12,652 nucleotides of DNA, from positions 1-12,652 of the forward strand of contig JBBSOW010000090.1 in NCBI GenBank assembly GCA_038259365.1. Direction: 5' to 3'. Both the position numbers and the translations under genes were made by a program. Positions 1-4,910 of the stretch are shown here, piece after piece. The notes below the pieces were generated by a model. The model did no database searches, was not told the origin of the DNA, and saw nothing but the letters and a program-made list of their open reading frames with translations. Numbering within the stretch: position 1 is the first letter of the stretch; the number at the start of each line of letters is the position of its first letter. The stretch comes from JBBSOW01 sp038259365 (GTDB lineage Bacteria > Actinomycetota > Actinomycetes > Propionibacteriales > Propionibacteriaceae).

Positions 1-315
1 ACCCCGGAATACAACCACGGGGTACCTGCCGCCTTGAAGAACGCGGTGGACGTTTTGGGTGGCGAGTGGGCCAACAAGGGGATCGCCTTCGTCGGCTACG
101 GCGCGGATCACGGGGTGCGAGCGGTCGAGCAGTGGCGGGTCATCACCGCCAACCTCAAGCTCCGCGCCGCTCGAGCCCAGCTCGCGCTGGGCCTTTTCAC
201 CGACTGGGCGCCCGAGGGGTTCGCCCCAGGCGAGCGCCGCGCGCAAGAGCTGACGGGCGTGCTCGACGAACTGGTTCCGCTGACCGAAGCGGTTGCCACC
301 CTGCGGAGGAGCTAG
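1..315 (+). CDS. NAD(P)H-dependent FMN reductase, 3' part
   Basis: The reading frame is open from the first base and ends in TAG at 313-315, leaving about 104 C-terminal residues. It opens with TPEYNHGVPAALKNAVD, the flavin-binding P-E-Y-N-x-x-x-P-x-x-L-K-N segment of the flavodoxin-fold NADPH-dependent FMN reductase family. FVGYG, then GVRAVEQWR and a late LFTDW also follow this family. Such enzymes are cytosolic and use NAD(P)H to reduce FMN or, with bound flavin, quinones, azo dyes or metal ions; the substrate cannot be told from this part. The N-terminal half, with the FMN-phosphate loop, lies outside the window. The gene converges on the HD-domain gene with about 30 nt between them and no clear terminator. 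Family assignment is firm; the in vivo role is open. Confidence 0.9.
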   Translation, partial: TPEYNHGVPAALKNAVDVLGGEWANKGIAFVGYGADHGVRAVEQWRVITANLKLRAARAQLALGLFTDWAPEGFAPGERRAQELTGVLDELVPLTEAVATLRRS

Positions 316-345
316 GGACGCGCCGGGCTCGTGGCGGGTCCGGGT

Positions 346-948
346 TTACAGCGTCCGTAGCTCACCTTCGATGTTGGACCGGGCCTTGTCCTCCCACGTG
401 GTCCGCCCGATGTCGGTCCGGTAGATCTGGGGACGGGACAGGAACGCCCGGAGCACCTGAGCGCGGCCAGCTCGCCAACGTTCGTCGTCGAAGCGTGCGT
501 ATTCGAGCCTGATGTCGGCGACGGACTCGCGGTAGCGCTCGGGAGTTGCCCCCAGGATGGCCAGGTCGGCGTCGTTGAGGATTTGGCCCGGGAGATCGCC
601 CGCGGCGGGATCGTGCTCGATGGTCAGCAGGATCAACCGCTCGACCTCCCGAACAAGTGCGGGGTGCGTGTTCGCCCTCGAGAGCCAGGCCCGGCTGAAC
701 TCGGCCGATCGTTGTTCGTCTCGCCCGGGCTCACCGTCGTAGACGACGTCGTGAAACCAGCCCGCCAGCCCCTCTGCCTCTCCGGCGCCGAGCGCGTCGA
801 GGGCGTCGAGGCATTCGGTGAGGTGGCGCAGATCGTGATAGCGGCGTTGCGGCTCGCCCCATCGTTCCAGCAACCACGCGAGCATCTCCTCGTCTCCGCC
901 GATCTCGGATCGCCAGCGATCGGCCAGGCCCGATCGCAGGGCGGCCAC
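346..948 (-). CDS. HD-domain predicted metal-dependent phosphohydrolase
   Basis: This is a protein of about 200 residues matching the predicted HD-superfamily metal-dependent phosphohydrolase group (COG4339 type). Visible motifs are YHDLRHL (residues 37-43, two histidines), the HD doublet in GWFHDVVYD (66-67), the TIEHDP segment (109-114) and ILNDADLAILG (123-133). These are the expected metal ligands of an all-helical HD fold. The substrate is unknown for the family. The start is uncertain. The GTG at 948 fits the usual length, but a TTG at 963 overlaps the stop of the upstream gene as TTGA and would add five residues; neither has a strong Shine-Dalgarno. It is the last gene of the operon led by the SatD-like protein, so it is probably translationally coupled to the membrane protein gene. 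Confidence 0.85.
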   Translation of the reverse strand: MAALRSGLADRWRSEIGGDEEMLAWLLERWGEPQRRYHDLRHLTECLDALDALGAGEAEGLAGWFHDVVYDGEPGRDEQRSAEFSRAWLSRANTHPALVREVERLILLTIEHDPAAGDLPGQILNDADLAILGATPERYRESVADIRLEYARFDDERWRAGRAQVLRAFLSRPQIYRTDIGRTTWEDKARSNIEGELRTL

Positions 949-959
949 GCTCAACGCGC

Positions 960-1349
960 TCAAAACAACCCGATCAGCCAGTGAGCGAGCCCGGCGGCGG
1001 CGCAGGCGGACAGCACGCTCGCCAACGTCCCGATGATGAACCGCTCGGCGGCGCCGGTGCTGGGAGCCTTGAGTTCGGGATAGCGGGCGAGCGCCTTGAC
1101 CACCATGACGACGGCGATGCCGTCGGGATAGTGCGCCACGACGGTGGCGTAGACGGCAAGCCGCTCGAGTACCCCGATCCATTCACCACCCCGCAGTTTC
1201 TCCGCGGCGGCGAAGAGCGTGTTGTTCTCGCTCGAGGTATCGGCCCGGGCGAACACCGCCTGCACGAGCTTGCCGCCCAGCCCTACCGCCGCCGCACCCA
1301 GCAGGGCGACGATGGCGACCTTGGCGACGATCAACAACACCGGAGTCAC
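960..1349 (-). CDS. small three-helix membrane protein of a SatD operon
   Basis: This 129-residue protein starts at a GTG (1349-1347) that overlaps the stop of the SatD-like gene as GTGA and has a good GGAGG six bases upstream. Hydrophobic stretches near residues 5-27, 61-85 and 103-127 predict three membrane helices. The loop between the first two is polar (ADTSSENNT) and is followed by KLRGGEWIGVLERLAVY. I cannot name a function. Similar short membrane proteins with a GGEWIGVLERL stretch and an AERFIIGT stretch are, as I recall, seen beside SatD-family genes in actinomycetes. In-frame sequence continues upstream to about 1565, but it is the shadow of the SatD gene, and the RBS decides for 1349. 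Confidence 0.82.
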   Translation of the reverse strand: MTPVLLIVAKVAIVALLGAAAVGLGGKLVQAVFARADTSSENNTLFAAAEKLRGGEWIGVLERLAVYATVVAHYPDGIAVVMVVKALARYPELKAPSTGAAERFIIGTLASVLSACAAAGLAHWLIGLF

Positions 1350-2002
1350 GAGCGTCCTCCCAGCAGTCCGGTCAGCAGACGACGGGCCAGGGCCGCCCCC
1401 CGATCGGTCTCGATCAGGTAGGAGCGCCCGAGCCGCTGGCTTACCGCCGATTGACTGATGCCCAGGACGGTTGCCGCGCTGGCGTTCGAGTGCTCGGTCG
1501 CAAGCAAGTCCACGAGTTCCCATCCCTCCTCGCTGCGCCGCTGCCACAGCGCCCGCAACATCCACAGGGCGGCCTCGGTGTCGTGTGCCAGCATCAACAG
1601 ATCACGGTACGGCAGAGTGCTGACACAAACTTCGCCCTTCACCTCATCGGCCAATCGAAGCGCCAATCCGGTGGGGGAGCGGTGGGCGTCGCCGATGGCG
1701 GTGCGAGCGGCCACATAGGCCGGGCCGCGGGCCTCGCGCGTCGATTCCGGCAGGGGTTCCTCGACGCGCCCGATCCCGATGCCGATGCGCCAATCACCGA
1801 GTCGCGTCAGAGTTTGAATGACCCCGACGAGGTCAGCGGGGTCAACGAGCAGCCCCTGGATCTCGTCCCCCGCCGTCCGCTCGAAGGCGAGCAACCCCGC
1901 GACGGGTTTGAGTCGGTCCAAAGCCAGCGGCACTCGGTCCGGGTTGGAGCGGCTACGGCGCTGATCCGCCGTGACGCCTATCCGTAAGCCTGAACGCTTC
2001 AT
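1346..2002 (-). CDS. SatD-family protein with C-terminal helix-turn-helix
   Basis: The 218-residue protein begins MKRSGLRIGVTAD. The GDEIQGLL stretch (45-52) and REARGPAYVAARTAIG (89-104) are typical of the SatD family (named from Streptococcus mutans SatD, function poorly understood). Residues about 162-195 form a helix-turn-helix, seen as SNASAATVLGISQSAVSQRL, so DNA binding is likely. The ATG at 2002 was chosen because the family starts there and because a -10-like TATTAT ends six bases before it, which would give a leaderless mRNA; the longer frame to 2095 runs through the promoter. An imperfect dyad (2013-2028) abuts this -10 and may be its own operator. It leads a three-gene operon with 4-nt overlaps, followed by the membrane protein and the HD phosphohydrolase. 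Confidence 0.85.
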   Translation of the reverse strand: MKRSGLRIGVTADQRRSRSNPDRVPLALDRLKPVAGLLAFERTAGDEIQGLLVDPADLVGVIQTLTRLGDWRIGIGIGRVEEPLPESTREARGPAYVAARTAIGDAHRSPTGLALRLADEVKGEVCVSTLPYRDLLMLAHDTEAALWMLRALWQRRSEEGWELVDLLATEHSNASAATVLGISQSAVSQRLGRSYLIETDRGAALARRLLTGLLGGRS

Positions 2003-2008
2003 TCCAAC

Positions 2009-2028
2009 ATAATAAGCCTTTGGCCTTA
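2009..2028 (-). promoter_or_regulatory. satD-like promoter with overlapping imperfect dyad
   Basis: On the minus strand TATTAT (2014-2009) ends six bases before the ATG at 2002, so transcription would start at or next to the start codon. Overlapping its upstream edge is TAAGCC-TTT-GGCCTTA (2013-2028, plus strand), two arms that pair except for one bulged base. No good -35 box is seen. The dyad is a candidate operator for the HTH-bearing gene product. Confidence 0.45.
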
Positions 2029-2120
2029 AGTCTGCACCGATACGGGCAACTACCAGCGTTAGGGCGACGCGGTCTCCGGGGACTCCTTCCCCCAAAAATC
2101 TATGTACCCTTGCGGTTAGG

Positions 2121-2138
2121 TACCCATCAGGGTAGCTT
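2121..2138 (+). promoter_or_regulatory. ArsR-operon promoter with inverted repeat
   Basis: TTGCGG (2110-2115) and TAGCTT (2133-2138) are 17 bp apart, and the -10 ends six bases before the ATG at 2145, predicting a leaderless transcript. The perfect inverted repeat TACCC-ATCA-GGGTA (2121-2134) lies in the spacer and touches the -10; a second TACC/GGTA pair spans 2105-2122. Repression by the encoded ArsR protein is the simple reading. Confidence 0.5.
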
Positions 2139-2144
2139 TATCGG

Positions 2145-2462
2145 ATGGATGCTGTGTGGCACGCCCTAGGCGATCGAAGCCGGCGGACGATGCTGGGGAT
2201 TCTGCGGGATCACTCGGCGACGGCCGGCGAGTTGGCCGACGCGCTGCCAATCGCGCGGCCCGGGGTCTCTCGCCACCTAAGGGTGCTCCGGGAAAGCGGG
2301 CTGGTCGACGTCCAACGGGAGTCGCAGCGAAGGATCTACAGCCTGCGCCCCGAGGCGCTGGTCGAGGTGGACAAGTGGCTGGAGGACTACCGCGCCCTTT
2401 GGCAGAACCGGCTCGGCGCTCTGCATACGGAAATTTCACGAGGAAAGAGGGCCCAGAGATGA
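2145..2462 (+). CDS. ArsR-type winged-helix regulator (SRPBCC-linked)
   Basis: This 105-residue winged-helix protein starts MDAVWHALGDRSRRTMLGIL. The recognition region GVSRHLRVLRESGLVDVQRE (40-59) and the wing RRIYSLRPEAL (62-72) are typical of ArsR proteins of the kind found beside activator-of-Hsp90-like (SRPBCC) genes. The helix that carries the ELCVCDL metal site in arsenic sensors reads TAGELADALPI here, without cysteine, so metal sensing is unlikely and this is not the missing arsenic regulator of the arsM gene. The ATG at 2145 lacks a Shine-Dalgarno but lies six bases after a -10-like box. The stop overlaps the next start as ATGA, so the two proteins are coupled. Confidence 0.9.
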   Translation: MDAVWHALGDRSRRTMLGILRDHSATAGELADALPIARPGVSRHLRVLRESGLVDVQRESQRRIYSLRPEALVEVDKWLEDYRALWQNRLGALHTEISRGKRAQR

Positions 2463-2983
2463 GAACCAACGGCTCCATGCGGGCGCTCGACGGCACCCGC
2501 GGGGCGGTGCGGGCGGAGGACATGTACGCCACCGACATCGAAGACCTGTGGACGGCCTGTACGACACCCGAGCGACTATCGCGCTGGATCGCCGAGGTGT
2601 CCGGCGATCTGCGCGTGGGCGAGACGGTGCGCGCCGTATTCACGAGCACGTGGAGCGGGTCGGTGCGTATCGAGGTCTGCGACGCGCCGCACCACCTGCT
2701 GCTCACGACAGAACCGGGCACCACCGAGGAGACCGAGATCGAGGCCTGGCTCACCGCGGAGGGGTCGCGAACCGGACTGGTGATCGAGGAGCGAGGCCTC
2801 CCGCTCGATCAGCTCCATTTCTACGGAGCCGGCTGGCAGGTCCACCTGGAGGATCTGGGGCGTTCGGTGGCCAGCGGCGGCCCCGTCCACGACGGCGGTT
2901 GGTCAGGGCAGACGGCCGCCCCCGCTTGGCAGGCGCGCTGGACCGAGCTCACTCCCGCCTACCAGCGTGTGGTGATCACCTGA
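2459..2983 (+). CDS. SRPBCC (AHSA1-like) domain protein
   Basis: The 174-residue protein has a START/SRPBCC fold of the activator-of-Hsp90-ATPase-like family. The pattern DIEDLWTACTTPERLSRWI (26-44) followed by GDLRVGETVRAVF (49-61) and a late GWQVHLEDLGRSV (125-137) is diagnostic. Such proteins form a hydrophobic cavity; most bacterial members, usually next to an ArsR gene, have no known ligand. The ATG at 2459 overlaps the ArsR stop as ATGA and follows an AGAGG eight bases upstream. In-frame sequence upstream is only a shadow of arsR. The stop overlaps the VOC start by one base (TGATG). A ligand-responsive ArsR/SRPBCC/VOC stress or detoxification unit is plausible but not shown. Confidence 0.88.
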   Translation: MRTNGSMRALDGTRGAVRAEDMYATDIEDLWTACTTPERLSRWIAEVSGDLRVGETVRAVFTSTWSGSVRIEVCDAPHHLLLTTEPGTTEETEIEAWLTAEGSRTGLVIEERGLPLDQLHFYGAGWQVHLEDLGRSVASGGPVHDGGWSGQTAAPAWQARWTELTPAYQRVVIT

Positions 2984-3381
2984 TGTCCGGCAGGATCAGA
3001 TTGGACGGGACCACGGTGAACGCGCCCGACGCTCTCGCTTTAGCGCAGTTCTATGCCGACATCACCGACGGTGAGGCCAGGGGGACCTCCCAGTGGGCGG
3101 CGGTCGTCGGCCCCAACGGGTGCCTCGCCTTCCAGCAGACCGCGGACAATCGATCGCCGACGTGCTCGGACGGCGCAGTGCCCATGCAGCTGCATCTCGA
3201 ATTCTTTGTCGACTTCTTTGTCGACGACCTCGAGGCAACGGGGCCGCGGGTGTTGGCCGCCGGGGCCACGCTTCTCGACTTCCAGCCGAACCGCGATCAC
3301 TGCCTTGTGTACGCCGATCCGGCGGGCCATCCCTTCTGCCTGTCCACGTGGGAGTTTCAACAGCTAGCCGGTTCCATCTGA
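2983..3381 (+). CDS. VOC (glyoxalase/bleomycin-resistance fold) protein
   Basis: The 132-residue single-domain VOC protein contains LAQFYADITDGE (20-31), MQLHLEFFVD (68-77), ATGPRVLAAGATLL (85-98) and YADPAGHPFCLS (110-121), the usual strand and turn signatures. VOC proteins act as dimers in isomerisation, dioxygenation or drug binding; the ligand is unknown here. The start is the ATG in TGATG, one base overlapping the upstream stop. Residues 74-81 read FFVDFFVD because 12 bp are duplicated in tandem (3202-3225); relatives have one FVDDL unit here. The extra four residues lie next to a strand that carries a metal-ligand position in metal-dependent members, so folding or activity may be altered. 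Confidence 0.87.
   Translation: MSGRIRLDGTTVNAPDALALAQFYADITDGEARGTSQWAAVVGPNGCLAFQQTADNRSPTCSDGAVPMQLHLEFFVDFFVDDLEATGPRVLAAGATLLDFQPNRDHCLVYADPAGHPFCLSTWEFQQLAGSI
3202..3225 (+). repeat. 12-bp perfect in-frame tandem duplication
   Basis: TTCTTTGTCGAC occurs twice without a gap (3202-3213 and 3214-3225), coding for FFVD twice inside the VOC gene. The copies are identical, which suggests a recent slippage event or an assembly artefact. Confidence 0.95.
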
Positions 3382-3394
3382 TAGCCATAACGGC

Positions 3395-3745
3395 ATGATG
3401 ATCCGCTCTCGTTCGCTGGATCTCCACCGCCCGATCCGCGATGACCTGAACGCCCTTCACACCCTGAGCAGCGACCCGCGCGTGTGGTCACACTTTCCCT
3501 CGTTGCGGCACACCCAGATCGCGACAACCAGGGAGATGTGGCAGCGGTGGATCGAAGACTGGGCTCGCGACGGGCTGGGGACGTGGGTTCTTCGCCGGAT
3601 CTGCGAGCCGGGCGTCGTCGGCTACGGCGGGTGCGGCAAGCGCGGAGGCGGGGCGTTTTGGAACCTGGGCTACCGCATCTCCGCGGACGAACACGGCCAG
3701 GGTTACGCCACGAAGGTCGCGGCCGGCCAGAAACGAGGCTGTTAG
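3395..3745 (+). pseudogene. GNAT acetyltransferase, C-terminally truncated
   Basis: The 116-residue product begins like a RimJ-type GNAT (RSRSLDLHRPIRDDLNALHTL) and reaches the acetyl-CoA-binding motif, LGYRISADEHGQGYATKVA (91-109). Family members go on for roughly 50-60 residues through a second helix and the final strand with an N-x-x-S motif. Here the frame ends with GQKRGC and a TAG whose bases belong to the inverted repeat of the next module. The homologous part thus stops at about 3720. No C-terminal fragment is found on the far side of the module, so the 3' end seems deleted, not merely separated. The gene starts 13 nt after the VOC stop (ATG at 3395 or 3398) and belongs to the ArsR operon. 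It is probably non-functional. Confidence 0.75.
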
Positions 3746-3766
3746 TGTATCGGGAGTGATACACTA
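3743..3766 (+). promoter_or_regulatory. perfect 9-bp inverted repeat over an extended -10
   Basis: TAGTGTATC and GATACACTA are separated by six bases (GGGAGT). The right arm contains TGATACACT, an extended -10 (TG-n-TACACT, ending at 3765) placed six bases before the ATG at 3772. A repressor on this dyad would block the promoter, and the transcript would be leaderless. The left arm also supplies the stop codon of the truncated GNAT. The XRE protein two genes on is the likely ligand. Confidence 0.65.
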
Positions 3767-3771
3767 CAGTC

Positions 3772-4464
3772 ATGTCCGGTGACAACACACTTGCGCAGGT
3801 CCTCGAATCCGCAGCCAGACTGCAGGAGATCGTGCCAGATACCGTTCTGGTCGGCGGAGCGGCGGCCGCCTACTACGCCGGCCACCGGCAGTCCTTTGAT
3901 CACGACCATGTGCTTGGCGACCTAGCCGGGCGCTATGCCGCGATAGTGGAAGCGGTGGAAGCAAGCGACGGCTGGGTGACCAGTGTTCGGGCCAGCTCTC
4001 CTCCGCTCACCCTTCTTGGCTCCCTGGACGGGGTCGAGGCAGGGCTACGCCAACTGCGCCGCACTCGGCCGCTCGAGGTCGAGCAGGTGACTGTGGGCAA
4101 ACGACGGCTACGGGTGCCGACGCTGCCCGAGTGCCTCCGCGTCAAGGCGTTCCTGATCGTGCAGCGAAACCAGGTGCGCGACTATGTGGACACCGTCGCG
4201 CTCGCCGACCGGCTCGGCGGCGAGGAGGCCGTGGCGACGCTGACCGCCATCGGCGACTACTACACCGACCGTTCTGGTACTTCGGATGGGGTCCTCACCG
4301 CGCTGGTTCAGCGGCTCAGCGAGCCGTCCCCCCGCGATCGACGCGTGACCGCTCAGCTGGCGGACTATAAGGGTTTGAAAAAAAGGTGGCACGACTGGCG
4401 CGACGTTGAGGCGGACTGCGCTCGGCTGGCTGACGCTATCCTGGGGCGTTTGGACCAGCCGTGA
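3772..4464 (+). CDS. AbiEii-like nucleotidyltransferase, putative toxin
   Basis: The 230-residue protein resembles the nucleotidyltransferase-fold (DUF1814/AbiEii-like) proteins of type IV and related toxin-antitoxin systems. VLVGGAAAAYY (25-35) gives the GG motif and SFDHDHVL (41-48) the D-x-D metal pair (D43, D45). Further on, LRVKAFLIVQRNQVRDYVD (122-140) gives the conserved lysine (K125) and R-D-x-x-D that complete the AbiEii active site. Family members transfer nucleotides to tRNA or protein and arrest growth; the target here is unknown. Position 3772 fits the promoter spacing. The stop overlaps the next start as GTGA. The gene order, enzyme first and DNA-binding partner second, is opposite to classical abiEi-abiEii. 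A chromosomal non-toxic NTase remains possible. Confidence 0.78.
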   Translation: MSGDNTLAQVLESAARLQEIVPDTVLVGGAAAAYYAGHRQSFDHDHVLGDLAGRYAAIVEAVEASDGWVTSVRASSPPLTLLGSLDGVEAGLRQLRRTRPLEVEQVTVGKRRLRVPTLPECLRVKAFLIVQRNQVRDYVDTVALADRLGGEEAVATLTAIGDYYTDRSGTSDGVLTALVQRLSEPSPRDRRVTAQLADYKGLKKRWHDWRDVEADCARLADAILGRLDQP

Positions 4465-4910
4465 CCGTCCGCTTCCGCAATGTCGACGCCAAGCCTGGCG
4501 ATCCCGTCGAGACGTGGCCCTACGAGGCGATCGTGACCGCGATCGAGCGCGGGACGATATCGGATTGGCTACCGCTGACCGGCGCCATCAGAAGCGACCC
4601 GTGGGGGCCGGTGTCAAGACAGGTCGAGGACTACCTGTCCTACGAGCATCCCTACGGCGTGGGACCCCTGCTCTCTCGCGCGATAGCCCGCGCCCGTGGA
4701 GCCGCGCACGAGCGAGCCCGGACGGCCGTGGCCGAGGAGGTGACACGGTTGATCGCCCGTTCCGGTCTGACGACCGCGCAGTTGGCGAGCCGGATCGGGA
4801 CCTCGCGATCCCGGCTGTCGACGTACCGGACCGGCTCGGTGGCGCCGTCGGCCACGCTGCTGTATCGGCTCCGGGAGACGGTGTCGCGCCTCACAGAGGG
4901 GACCGACTAG
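4461..4910 (+). CDS. XRE-type HTH protein, putative antitoxin
   Basis: This 149-residue protein starts at a GTG overlapping the NTase stop (GTGA), so the two are made together. Residues about 88-145 form an XRE helix-turn-helix (IARSGLTTAQLASRIGTSRS followed by RLSTYRTGSVAPSATLLYRL). The N-terminal part, about 14-78 (YEAIVTAIERGTISDWLPLT, DPWGPVSRQVEDYLSYEHPY), is a separate helical domain that I cannot name; it may bind the enzyme. The likely job is to neutralise the NTase and repress the operon at the 3743-3766 repeat. It is unlike AbiEi, which has an N-terminal winged helix. Its TAG shares CTAG (4907-4910) with the stop of the converging uvrA-like gene, leaving no room for a terminator. 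Confidence 0.8.
   Translation: MTVRFRNVDAKPGDPVETWPYEAIVTAIERGTISDWLPLTGAIRSDPWGPVSRQVEDYLSYEHPYGVGPLLSRAIARARGAAHERARTAVAEEVTRLIARSGLTTAQLASRIGTSRSRLSTYRTGSVAPSATLLYRLRETVSRLTEGTD

Noticed and set aside
2145..2462. This ArsR gene as the regulator of arsM
   Set aside because: It lacks the cysteine metal site, is linked to an SRPBCC operon 5 kb away and has a GC-rich dyad unlike the AT-rich site at arsM.
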